Shown here piece by piece: positions 43,068-50,742 of a DNA stretch of 64,000 nt. The translations under genes and the position numbers were made by a program. Source of the stretch: Hymenobacter siberiensis (GTDB lineage Bacteria; Bacteroidota; Bacteroidia; Cytophagales; Hymenobacteraceae). How positions within the stretch are numbered: the first letter of the stretch is position 1; the number at the start of each line of letters is the position of its first letter. Under the pieces are notes generated by a model, which was given only the letters and a program-made list of their open reading frames with translations, searched no databases and had not been told where the DNA came from. The DNA is taken from contig NZ_JAHLZZ010000001.1 in assembly GCF_018967845.1 (NCBI RefSeq), positions 744,001 through 808,000 of the forward strand, read 5' to 3'.

Positions 43068-44066
43068 TTACAGTTTGTCGATAATGCTTTGGGCGAACTG
43101 GCTGGTGCTGGCTTTGCCGCCGAGGTCACCAGTGCACTCTTCCTGGTTCATGAGGGTGGCTTCCAAGGCTTTGTCTATTTGTTCCGCCTTGGCGTGCTCG
43201 CCGAGGTGGTGCAGCATCATAATGGCCGAGCGGAGCAGGGCCGTGGGGTTGGCTTTGCCTTGGCCGGCAATGTCGGGGGCCGAGCCGTGTACCGCCTCAA
43301 AAATGGCCATGTTGTCGCCGATGTTGGCGCCGGCTACCACGCCCAGGCCGCCCACCAGGCCGGCGCAGAGGTCGGACAGCAGGTCGCCGAATAGGTTGGT
43401 GGTCACAATCACGTCGAACTGCTCGGGCTTGTTCACGAGCTGCATGCACATGTTGTCGATGATTTTGTCCTCGAACACAATTTGTGGAAACTCATTGCTG
43501 GCCTCTTTGCAGGCGTTGAGCATCAGCGTACCGGCCATTTTAATGATGTTGGCTTTGTGGGCCAGCGTCACCTTTTTGCGGCCGTGCTTGGCGGCGTAGG
43601 CGAAGGCGGCGCGGCAGATTTTGCGCGAGCCTTCCACCGTGACGCGGGCAATGGCATCGGCAATGCCGAGGCGCTCATCCCATACTTCGAGGCCCGAGTA
43701 CAGGCCCTCGGTATTTTCGCGAAACAGCACGAGGTCGATGCCCTCGTAGCGGGTATGAATGCCGGCCGTGGTTTTGCTGGGTCGCACGTTCTGGTAAAGG
43801 TCGTACTTCTGGCGCAGCGTCACGTTGATGCTACGGAAGCCCTTGCCCACGGGCGTAGTAATCGGGCCTTTGAGGGCCACCTTATTCTTTTCCAGTGACT
43901 TGAGCAAAGAATTCGGAATCAGCTCGCCCGACTGGTCGAACGTGGTCTGGCCGGCGTTCTGCTCCTCCCACTCGATGGGCACCTGGGCGGCAGCAAAAAT
44001 AGCGGTTACTGCTTTTGTGATTTCGGGGCCTATGCCGTCGCCGGGAATAAGGGTTACTAGGTGCAT
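43068..44066 (-). CDS. NAD-dependent isocitrate dehydrogenase-type enzyme
   Basis: 332 residues of the isocitrate/isopropylmalate dehydrogenase family: LIPGDGIGPEI at the N terminus, LFRENTEGLYSGLE near residue 114, and VVTTNLFGDLLSDLCAG with GSAPDIAGQGKANPTA. The block IRFRENTEG lacks the LeuB substrate-loop residues and resembles the NAD-IDH and homoisocitrate group. It likely oxidises isocitrate in the TCA cycle. It is inserted in the otherwise conserved nusB to coaE order. Confidence 0.85.
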   Translation of the reverse strand: MHLVTLIPGDGIGPEITKAVTAIFAAAQVPIEWEEQNAGQTTFDQSGELIPNSLLKSLEKNKVALKGPITTPVGKGFRSINVTLRQKYDLYQNVRPSKTTAGIHTRYEGIDLVLFRENTEGLYSGLEVWDERLGIADAIARVTVEGSRKICRAAFAYAAKHGRKKVTLAHKANIIKMAGTLMLNACKEASNEFPQIVFEDKIIDNMCMQLVNKPEQFDVIVTTNLFGDLLSDLCAGLVGGLGVVAGANIGDNMAIFEAVHGSAPDIAGQGKANPTALLRSAIMMLHHLGEHAKAEQIDKALEATLMNQEECTGDLGGKASTSQFAQSIIDKL

Positions 44067-44103
44067 CGTAATTGGTAATAAATGACTGAATGAGAAAGCA
44101 AAG

Positions 44104-44168
44104 AACGGAATGAGTGAATGAGTGAAGACTGAATTTTCATCGGCCGGTCACTCATTCTCCCATTCCGT
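44104..44168. repeat. 8-nt-word hairpin between the YtxH and isocitrate dehydrogenase genes
   Basis: ACGGAATGAGTGAATGAGTGA at 44105-44125 pairs with 44148-44168 with two mismatches. The words GAATGAGT and GAATGACT recur up to the dehydrogenase start. Confidence 0.65.
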
Positions 44169-44195
44169 CAATCACTTAGGCACCCGTAAAAAAAA

Positions 44196-44507
44196 TTAAG
44201 CGCCTTTGCGGGAGTTAATCTGGTTGATGAGCTGGTCAACATCGCCGAGCAGCTGTTCGGCTTTCGATTTGGCATCGGAAATCACGCGCTGACCTTCGCT
44301 TTTAGCGGTAGACTGGCCAATGCCTTCGCGGCTGGTTACGAGGCTGTCGGTGAGGTCGGCGAGTACCGAGCGGTACTTTTCGAGCTGGTAGCTGAGCCAG
44401 GAGCGGGTTTCGGTGCCGGGTTCGGGGGCATAGAGCAAGCCAAGGGCCGCGCCGGTGAGGGCGCCGCCCGCGAAGCACAGGATGCCGGTGGTGGTTTTGC
44501 TGGCCAT
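44196..44507 (-). CDS. YtxH-domain small membrane protein
   Basis: 103 residues. A Gly-rich membrane span, GILCFAGGALTGAALGLLYAPEPGTETR, is the YtxH signature. An amphipathic, charged helical region with SEGQRVISDAKSKAEQLLG follows. Such proteins are general-stress membrane proteins of unknown activity. It lies between nusB and the isocitrate dehydrogenase gene. Confidence 0.82.
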   Translation of the reverse strand: MASKTTTGILCFAGGALTGAALGLLYAPEPGTETRSWLSYQLEKYRSVLADLTDSLVTSREGIGQSTAKSEGQRVISDAKSKAEQLLGDVDQLINQINSRKGA

Positions 44508-44664
44508 GGTCGTTGGGTTAGGGAAGAGGGGTGAGAGTGTTTTCAGTATTGCCTACGCAGAAACGCGGGGCCGTAGATGCAAAAGTAGCGTAGTGCGGGC
44601 TTCAGTACGTGGTTCAGGTCAGGCCTGTGGGTTGACACTGCCGGCTGAAACCCGCATTGCTGTG

Positions 44665-45861
44665 CTATTGGTTATCCAGCAGGCCGCGGCCCGATTTACG
44701 AATGTCGCCGCTGGCGGCCAAATCCGTCGCCAGCTTGTCCAGAATGCCGTTCACAAATTGCTTGCTCTTGGGCGTGCTGTAGAGCTTGCTGATTTCAATG
44801 TACTCGTTGATAGTGACTTTCACTGGAATGCCGCGAAACAGCTGCATCTCGGTCAGCGCCATTTTCAGGATTATTTTATCGAGCAACGCCACGCGCTCCA
44901 CATCCCAGTTCTGCACCGAGCCGGCGATGAGCTTCTCCATCTTGTCATCCTCAATGAGCGTTTGCTTATAGAGGGTTTCGGCAAACTCGCGGTCGTCGGC
45001 CCAGTTGGCCGAGAGGTTCATGAGCTCCTGCGTGGGCTCGGCGGCGAAGGGTAGCATTTTCAGCGTCTTCAGCACCAGGTTGCGCACGATGGGCCGGTTT
45101 TCCTCCCAGTTCAGGTCGTCGGATTCGAGCTGGCGCGGCAGCGCTTCGCCTTTAAACACGAAGTCCTTATAGATATGACGCAGGATTTCAAGGTCCGTGT
45201 CGTAGTCCATCTCGGGCTGGTCGATGTCCTTGCCGTTGAGGTAAGCCCGCACGGTTTCGTCGGCCTTCATCTCCTCCCAGGCAGCGCGCAGGGCTTCGAG
45301 CTCCTCATTGCCCTCCCAGGCCAGCTTGCGCCGGATGGTCTGAGTCTGGAGTTGCTCGTTGGCCATCAGCTTGGCAATAGACATGTTACGGTGCAGGCGG
45401 GTAGCATCCTGGGCATCCTCGCGGGGGCCGAGGCGGCGGCGTCCCTCGCGGCTCTGCTCCTCCTCAATCACGCCGAGCAAAGCGGCGGGCAGGTTCAGCA
45501 GGTGCAGGTACTGGTCGTGGATGCTTTCGGCACCCACCAGCAGCTGCCCGCCGTAGAACTCGCCGTCCTTCTTCACCTGGTTCTGGAAGGAGTTGATGGC
45601 ATCGGTCACGGCCTTGTCCACGGCTTTATCGTCCGTCTTTTCGGGCATTGTGCCGGTGCGGTACCAGTCGCGCAGCTGGGCTTCGCCCATCTTGCGCTGG
45701 CCTTCCAGCTGGCGGCGGTCGGGGGCCTCTTTGGCCGTCAGGTCGGGCTCGAAAGCAGCCGCGATGCGGTCCTGTGCCAGCATCAAATCGGCTCCCACCG
45801 CCTGGTGGTAGGAGTAGAGCGACTGCATGACTTTGATACGGAGGAGGCGGCGGTTGAGCAT
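44665..45861 (-). CDS. nusB: Transcription antitermination factor NusB
   Basis: 398 residues, longer than the E. coli protein (about 140) but usual for Bacteroidota. The N-terminal part begins MLNRRLLRIKVMQSLYSYHQ. The C-terminal NusB domain includes WDVERVALLDKIILKMALTE and IPVKVTINEYIEISKLYSTPKS. It joins the antitermination complex on rRNA operons. It is upstream of yajC in the same strand block. Confidence 0.92.
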   Translation of the reverse strand: MLNRRLLRIKVMQSLYSYHQAVGADLMLAQDRIAAAFEPDLTAKEAPDRRQLEGQRKMGEAQLRDWYRTGTMPEKTDDKAVDKAVTDAINSFQNQVKKDGEFYGGQLLVGAESIHDQYLHLLNLPAALLGVIEEEQSREGRRRLGPREDAQDATRLHRNMSIAKLMANEQLQTQTIRRKLAWEGNEELEALRAAWEEMKADETVRAYLNGKDIDQPEMDYDTDLEILRHIYKDFVFKGEALPRQLESDDLNWEENRPIVRNLVLKTLKMLPFAAEPTQELMNLSANWADDREFAETLYKQTLIEDDKMEKLIAGSVQNWDVERVALLDKIILKMALTEMQLFRGIPVKVTINEYIEISKLYSTPKSKQFVNGILDKLATDLAASGDIRKSGRGLLDNQ

Positions 45862-45903
45862 ATTGGTCTGGTAATCAGTATTAGGTAATCAGTAGTCGGA
45901 AAA

Positions 45904-46011
45904 AAGAACGTCATGTTGAGCGCAGCCGAAGCATCTCGCGTGCAGTAGTAATCAATAATGATTGCAACGAAGCGAGCGAGATGCTTCGGCTGCGCTCAGC
46001 ATGACGTTCTT
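45904..46011. repeat. REP-like palindrome, 36-bp arms
   Basis: The left arm (45904-45939) starts AAGAACGTCATGTTGAGCGC, and the right arm (45976-46011) is its complement with one mismatch. The right arm ends 1 bp before the stop of the leucine-dehydrogenase gene. The central loop is 36 nt. Confidence 0.9.
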
Positions 46012-46012
46012 C

Positions 46013-47104
46013 TTAATATGTCGACTTCACCCGGCCCACGTTGGCAATGCGCTCCTTAGCCTGCCGGATGGCGGCGGCTTGCGGGTGCGTGCCTTCTTCG
46101 TCGGCCTTGGCCAACACCTGGAGGGTGAAATCGTAGATTTTTTCGGTTTGGGTGAGGGCACCCTGGCGGCTGCCGCCGGTTACTTCGGAATACACGTTGA
46201 TGAGGCCGCCGGCGTTGATGAGGAAGTCGGGGGCATACACGATGCCGCGGCGCACCAGCTCGGGGCCGTGCTGGTTTTCGTTTTTGAGCTGGTTGTTGGC
46301 GCAGCCGGCCACCACGCGAGCCTTCAGGCGCGGAATGGTGTCGTCGTTGAGGGTGGCACCCAGCGCGCAGGGCGAGTAAATGTCCATTTCCTGGTCGTAG
46401 ATGGCATCGAGGCCCACGGCGGTAGCGCCGAAGCGGTTGGCCGCGTCCAGGGCGCGGTCTTCGTAGTAATCGGTTACGATGAGCTTGGCGCCCTCTTTCT
46501 GCAGGTGCTCCAGCAGGTAGGTGCCCACGTGGCCCGTGCCCTGCACGCCGATGCGCTTACCAGCCAGGCTCTCGGAGCCAAATGCCTTTTTGGCGGCGGC
46601 TTTCATGCCCATGTACACGCCGTAGGCCGTCACCGGCGAGGGGTCGCCGCTGCCGCCCATGCTCTCGGGCAGGCCGGCGACGTGCTTGGTTTCCATGCGG
46701 ATGTACTCCATGTCCTTGGTGGTCATGTTCACATCCTCGGCCGTGATGTACTTGCCGTTCAGGTTCTTCACGAAGCGGCCAAACTTGCGCAGCAGGGCTT
46801 CGGTCTTCAGCGTGGCGGCGTCGCCGATGATGACGGCCTTGCCGCCGCCTAGGTTCAGGCCCGAGATGGCGGCCTTGTAGGTCATGCCGCGCGAGAGGCG
46901 CAGCACATCGTTCAAGGCTTCGGCATCGGAAGCGTAGTGCCACATGCGCGTGCCGCCGAGGGCAGGCCCGAGCACGGTATTGTGAATGCCGATAATGGCC
47001 TTGAGGCCAGTCTCGTGGTCGTGGCAATACACGATTTGCTCGTGCTGATGCTCGGCAATCTGGCCGAAAATCGACTCGGGGGCGACAATCTGGGTTTCAA
47101 TCAT
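46013..47104 (-). CDS. Leucine dehydrogenase-type enzyme
   Basis: 363 residues, the short Leu/Phe/Val dehydrogenase form. The substrate-binding block is PALGGTRMWHYASDAEALND, and the catalytic Lys lies in TYKAAISGLNLGGGKAVIIG. The Rossmann motif is GKRIGVQGTGHVGTYLLEHL. It interconverts branched-chain amino acids and 2-oxo acids with NAD. It is the second family member in the window, with only limited similarity to the 409-residue enzyme at 38960. It is divergent from an ABC exporter. Confidence 0.9.
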   Translation of the reverse strand: MIETQIVAPESIFGQIAEHQHEQIVYCHDHETGLKAIIGIHNTVLGPALGGTRMWHYASDAEALNDVLRLSRGMTYKAAISGLNLGGGKAVIIGDAATLKTEALLRKFGRFVKNLNGKYITAEDVNMTTKDMEYIRMETKHVAGLPESMGGSGDPSPVTAYGVYMGMKAAAKKAFGSESLAGKRIGVQGTGHVGTYLLEHLQKEGAKLIVTDYYEDRALDAANRFGATAVGLDAIYDQEMDIYSPCALGATLNDDTIPRLKARVVAGCANNQLKNENQHGPELVRRGIVYAPDFLINAGGLINVYSEVTGGSRQGALTQTEKIYDFTLQVLAKADEEGTHPQAAAIRQAKERIANVGRVKSTY

Positions 47105-47196
47105 GGGAAATGAATTGAAGGTTGGTGGGAATTGTGGGATGGATGGGTGAGAACAGTACGGCGTAACTTTGTTGCGTTCTAGCTATACGGAAAAAC

Positions 47197-47294
47197 CCGA
47201 ACGTCATGCTGAGCTTGTCGAAGCATCTCTACCGCGTAAGTAAATAATTACTATTGCGGTAGAGATGCTTCGACAAGCTCAGCATGACGTTCGG
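47197..47294. repeat. REP-like palindrome, 39-bp perfect arms
   Basis: The left arm (47197-47235) starts CCGAACGTCATGCTGAGCTT and is the exact complement of 47256-47294. The 20-nt loop is itself partly palindromic (GTAAGTAAATAATTAC). It lies in the divergent gap between the leucine dehydrogenase and an ABC exporter. Confidence 0.95.
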
Positions 47295-47370
47295 ATTGAC
47301 TATTGACTTTACGTTTCAAGCCGCAAAAGTACCGCTATTTTCCTGAACCGGCCCCTTTCAATCCTTGCCC

Positions 47371-49155
47371 GTGCGCGCTCTCAACGCCGTTAACCCCTTC
47401 ATCTTTCGCTACAAGTGGCATTTCCTCGCCGGGCTGCTGTTCGTAGCACTGAGTACCTTGCTGGCCATTTTTCCGGCTCAGCTGGTGCGCTACGCCTTCG
47501 ATTTGGTGAACGAGGGCATCGACCTCTACCATCTCTACGCCGGTACGCAGGCCCAGAGCAGCGTGTACCAGCTTTTTGGGCGTAATGTGCTGTTCTACGG
47601 GGTGCTCATCATTGTGCTGGCTCTGCTGCGGGGCATCTTCCTGTTCTTCATGCGCCAGACGCTCATCGTGATGTCGCGCCACATTGAGAACGACCAGAAG
47701 AACCAGATTTACCAGCATTACCAGTCGCTACCGCTCAGCTTCTACCGCCGCCACAGCACCGGCGATTTGATGTCGCGCATCAGTGAGGACGTGAGCCGGG
47801 TGCGCATGTATCTCGGGCCGGCCATTATGTATTTCCTGCAGCTGGTGCTGCTGTTTCTGCTCATCGTGCCGCTCATGCTCATGGTGAACGTGAAGCTGAC
47901 GCTCTACACGCTGCTGCCGCTGCCGGTACTGTCAGTCAGCATCTTCTATGTTAACAACCTGATTGAGCGCAAGTCCGACGAAATCCAGCGGGCGCTGTCG
48001 GGCATGACTACCTTCGTGCAGGAGGCTTTCTCGGGAATTCGGGTATTGAAATCCTTTGTGCGCGAGCAGGATTCGCACGCGCAATTCTCCGCCGCCAGCA
48101 ACGAGTACAAGGAAAAGTCGCTGAGCCTGAACTTCGTGAACTCGCTGTTTTTTCCGCTCATCCTGTTTCTCATTGGCCTGAGCACGCTCATCACGGTGTG
48201 GGTAGGTGGGCAGGAGGTTATTCGCGGCACCATCACCACGGGCACCATCGCCGAGTTCCTGATTTACGTGAACCTGCTCACCTGGCCGGTTACGGCGCTG
48301 GGCTGGACGTCGTCGCTGGTGCAGCGGGCCGAGGCCTCGCAGGCCCGCATCAACGAGTTTCTGGACCAGAAAACCGACATCATCTCGCGCCAGGACGTGC
48401 AGCGAGAATTGGAAGGCGATATCGTGTTCGAAAACGTGTCCTTCACCTACCCCGATACCGGCATCCAGGCCCTGAAAAACGTCAGCTTCCGCGTGAAGCC
48501 GGGCCAGACGCTGGCCGTTATTGGCAATACCGGCTCGGGCAAAACCACCGTGGCCGCGCTGCTCTGCCGCCTCTACGACGTGTCGGCTGGCAAAATCAAA
48601 ATTGATGGTACCGATGTGCGCGACTACTCGCTGCGCGCCCTGCGCGGCCAGATTGGCTACGTGCCACAGGACGTGTTCCTGTTCTCCGACAGCATCCGCA
48701 ACAACATCAACTTCGGCCTCGATGAGCCCAACGAGGCCCGCATGCTGCAAGCCGCGAAGGATGCTGACGTGTACGAGAATATCCGCGCCTTCCCCGAGGG
48801 CTTCGATACCAAAGTGGGCGAACGGGGCATCACGCTCTCGGGCGGCCAGAAGCAGCGCGTGAGCATGGCCCGCGCCTTGGTAAAGGAGCCCAAAATTCTG
48901 ATTCTGGATGACTCGCTTTCCGCCGTCGATACTAAGACGGAAAATGCCATCCTCGGCAGCCTCCAGCGCATTATGGCGGCGCGCACCAGCCTCATTATCT
49001 CGCACCGCGTTTCGTCGGTGAAGCTGGCCGATGAAATCCTGGTGCTCGACGATGGCATCATCGTGCAGCACGGCACCCATGATGCCCTCATGGCTGACAC
49101 CACCGGCCTCTACCGCGCCCTCTACGACCGACAGCTCCAAACCGAAGAAGCGTAG
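47371..49155 (+). CDS. ABC exporter, fused permease-ATPase (MsbA-like)
   Basis: About 594 residues. An N-terminal six-span exporter domain is followed by an ATPase domain: Walker A GNTGSGKTT, signature LSGGQKQRVSMARALV, Walker B ILILDDSLSAVDT, H-loop in ISHRVSSV. Walker B has Asp in the catalytic Glu position (LDDS, normally LDE), so hydrolysis at that site may be weak. The start is non-ATG: GTG at 47371 (VRALNAVNPF) is preferred to TTG at 47365. The substrate is unknown; a lipid or drug is usual. A second, unlike exporter lies at 52103. Confidence 0.88.
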   Translation: MRALNAVNPFIFRYKWHFLAGLLFVALSTLLAIFPAQLVRYAFDLVNEGIDLYHLYAGTQAQSSVYQLFGRNVLFYGVLIIVLALLRGIFLFFMRQTLIVMSRHIENDQKNQIYQHYQSLPLSFYRRHSTGDLMSRISEDVSRVRMYLGPAIMYFLQLVLLFLLIVPLMLMVNVKLTLYTLLPLPVLSVSIFYVNNLIERKSDEIQRALSGMTTFVQEAFSGIRVLKSFVREQDSHAQFSAASNEYKEKSLSLNFVNSLFFPLILFLIGLSTLITVWVGGQEVIRGTITTGTIAEFLIYVNLLTWPVTALGWTSSLVQRAEASQARINEFLDQKTDIISRQDVQRELEGDIVFENVSFTYPDTGIQALKNVSFRVKPGQTLAVIGNTGSGKTTVAALLCRLYDVSAGKIKIDGTDVRDYSLRALRGQIGYVPQDVFLFSDSIRNNINFGLDEPNEARMLQAAKDADVYENIRAFPEGFDTKVGERGITLSGGQKQRVSMARALVKEPKILILDDSLSAVDTKTENAILGSLQRIMAARTSLIISHRVSSVKLADEILVLDDGIIVQHGTHDALMADTTGLYRALYDRQLQTEEA

Positions 49156-49159
49156 CGAT

Positions 49160-49222
49160 GTAGCGCGGACTTTTAGTCCGCGAATCCAACCATCTCACTC
49201 GCGGACTAAAAGTCCGCGCTAC
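49160..49222. repeat. Palindrome of two near-palindromic arms
   Basis: The 24-bp arms (49160-49183 and 49199-49222) are perfect complements, with TAGCGCGGACTTTTAGTCCG in the left arm. Each arm also folds on itself (CGCGGACT against AGTCCGCG), so hairpin and cruciform forms compete. It lies between the ABC exporter and the VOC gene. Confidence 0.9.
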
Positions 49223-49227
49223 TGCTT

Positions 49228-49620
49228 ATGAACCAACACATCGCCCACGTCACCCTGCTCGTTCGTGAATACGACGAAGCCATTGCCTTCTACACCACCG
49301 TGCTGGGCTTCATGCTCGCCTCCGACCTCGATATGGGCGACGGCAAGCGCTGGGTAGTGATAGCGCCGCCCGGCCCCGCCGGCTGCAGCCTGCTGCTGGC
49401 CGAAGCCAAAACCGACGAAGAAAAACAAGCCGTGGGCCGGCAGGGGGCCGGCCGCGTCTGGCTGTTTCTGCACACCGACGACTTCTGGCGCGACCACCCG
49501 GTGCTGCAGGCCCGCGGCCTGCACTTTCTCGAAACCCCGCGCAGCGAGGTGTACGGCCACGTAGCCGTATTCGAAGACCTGTACGGTAACAAGTGGGACC
49601 TGCTGGAGCCGTTGGGCTAA
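49228..49620 (+). CDS. VOC-family (glyoxalase/bleomycin-resistance-like) protein
   Basis: 130 residues of one VOC domain. HVTLLVREYDEAIAFYTTVLGF carries the first metal-ligand His, HTDDFWRDH sits mid-domain, and EVYGHVAVFEDLYGNKWDLLEP is the closing block with the Glu and Asn expected in this family. It may be a glyoxalase-like enzyme or a resistance protein; the substrate is not determinable. It starts just after a palindrome and ends at a strong terminator. Confidence 0.85.
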   Translation: MNQHIAHVTLLVREYDEAIAFYTTVLGFMLASDLDMGDGKRWVVIAPPGPAGCSLLLAEAKTDEEKQAVGRQGAGRVWLFLHTDDFWRDHPVLQARGLHFLETPRSEVYGHVAVFEDLYGNKWDLLEPLG

Positions 49621-49627
49621 AAGAAAT

Positions 49628-49690
49628 GCCAGCTAATAAACCAAACGGCCGCCTTGCTGAGCAGGGCGGCCGTTTGGTTTATTGGCTGGC
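49628..49690. terminator. Bidirectional intrinsic terminator
   Basis: AAACCAAACGGCCGCC pairs with GGCGGCCGTTTGGTTT around an 11-nt loop, with extra outer pairing (GCCAG/CTGGC). It separates the VOC gene from a convergent secreted-protein gene. Confidence 0.9.
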
Positions 49691-49707
49691 GAGGGTGTGG
49701 GCTTGGG

Positions 49708-50181
49708 CTACTGCCCAATCATGACGCGGCGCATGCCGGTTTTCTCATACGCCGTGCAGCGCACGATGTAGGCCCCGGCCGGCAGCTGGCTCACGTTGAG
49801 CACGGCCGGGGTCTGGCCATTCATCATGGTGTGGGTGATGACGGGGCGGCCGCCCGTATCGGTCACTTCCACGCGGGTGGGGCCGGGATTGTCGGTTTTC
49901 ACGGTGAGATGGCCGGCTACGGCATCGGCTTTCACCTTAATGGCGTTGGGGTTAGCGGCCGGGGTTTCGGGGGCCAGCGCGATGCGGCCCGTGCCCTCGG
50001 CTGTCGGCGCTGAGGCAGCGGGAGCTGCCGGAGGGGCTGCTATTACGCCGCTGGGCAAAATTGCTTCTTCTTTGGCGGGGGCAGCAACGGCCGTAGCCGG
50101 GCTGGCGGATGTCGGGGCCTGGGCCTGCGCCGCCGCCGAAGCCAACGTGCTGGCCAACACAAGTAGTAATAACTTTTTCAT
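49708..50181 (-). CDS. Small secreted protein with a T9SS-type C-terminal domain
   Basis: 157 residues. A signal peptide (MKKLLLLVLASTLASAAAQA) is followed by a Pro/Ala-rich segment (about 25-90). A C-terminal strand domain has VEVTDTGGRPVITHTMMNGQ and ends LPAGAYIVRCTAYEKTGMRR, very like the por secretion (type IX) sorting domain. No catalytic domain lies between, so the protein is little more than a linker and a sorting signal. It may be a stump of a larger gene or a small cell-surface protein. It is convergent with the VOC gene. Confidence 0.7.
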   Translation of the reverse strand: MKKLLLLVLASTLASAAAQAQAPTSASPATAVAAPAKEEAILPSGVIAAPPAAPAASAPTAEGTGRIALAPETPAANPNAIKVKADAVAGHLTVKTDNPGPTRVEVTDTGGRPVITHTMMNGQTPAVLNVSQLPAGAYIVRCTAYEKTGMRRVMIGQ

Positions 50182-50310
50182 AAGTAGGATAAGAACAAGA
50201 TGGGGTAAATTGGCTTGCGTAAAGCTAAGCAATTATGAAACCGCTTGGGCCAAAACCGCTCCAAAAACCGGCTACAGGCCACTGTGGGCAAAATTTTATT
50301 TTCGCAGAGC

Positions 50311-50342
50311 TTGCACATGAATCAAAAATAATCTTACCTTTG
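50311..50342 (+). promoter_or_regulatory. Promoter of the tRNA-Pro pair
   Basis: TTG at 50311-50313, a 21-bp spacer, and an exact TAnnTTTG (TACCTTTG) at 50335-50342. The tRNA begins 16 bp after the -7 box, as expected. Confidence 0.7.
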
Positions 50343-50358
50343 TCGCTCCAATACCAAA

Positions 50359-50432
50359 CGGGGTGTAGCGTAGCCTGGTATCGCGCCAGCATGGGGTGCT
50401 GGAGGTCGTAGGTTCGAATCCTGCCACTCCGA
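50359..50432 (+). tRNA. tRNA-Pro (anticodon GGG)
   Basis: A full cloverleaf. The acceptor stem CGGGGTG pairs with CACTCCG and the anticodon stem CCAGC with GCTGG. The loop is ATGGGGT, giving anticodon GGG; T-stem and loop are GTAGG TTCGAAT CCTGC. CCA is not encoded. It is followed by an intrinsic terminator. Confidence 0.93.
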
Positions 50433-50453
50433 CGGAAGAGCAGCCGCTCTTAT

Positions 50454-50488
50454 AAAGCCTTCGAACTCTCGGGTTCGGAGGCTTTTTT
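50454..50488 (+). terminator. Terminator after the first tRNA-Pro
   Basis: AAGCCTTCGAAC pairs with GTTCGGAGGCTT with one mismatch (C opposite A would be the U-G type), followed by T residues. Confidence 0.7.
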
Positions 50489-50538
50489 CGGCCGCTTAAT
50501 ATTGGAAATAGAAACAGGCCGCCCCATCGGCCTGCTTT

Positions 50539-50612
50539 CGGGGTGTAGCGCAGCCCGGTAGCGCGCGTCGTTCGGGACGACGAGGCCGTAGGTTCGAATC
50601 CTGCCACCCCGA
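50539..50612 (+). tRNA. tRNA-Pro (anticodon CGG)
   Basis: The acceptor stem CGGGGTG pairs with CACCCCG, the anticodon stem CGTCG with CGACG, and the loop TTCGGGA gives anticodon CGG. The T arm is the same as in the neighbour. With the GGG tRNA 106 bp upstream, it covers two of the proline codon sets; both share most of the sequence and probably arose by duplication. Confidence 0.93.
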
Positions 50613-50622
50613 CCCGAGAATG

Positions 50623-50659
50623 AAAAGGCCCTCTCCATTGCTGGAGAGGGCCTTTTTTT
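50623..50659 (+). terminator. Terminator after the second tRNA-Pro
   Basis: AAAAGGCCCTCTCC pairs with GGAGAGGGCCTTTT around ATTGCT, followed by T residues. Confidence 0.9.
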
Positions 50660-50742
50660 GCTCATATACATACCGGAATGCAGCTTAAGCGCGTTTCGGC
50701 GCTTTCCATCATTTTATCCCCACTTTTTCCTCCTTCTTTTCC

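Noticed and set aside
47365..47371. TTG start for the first ABC exporter
   Set aside because: The GTG two codons later gives a more usual N terminus; both are possible, and GTG is the commoner start.
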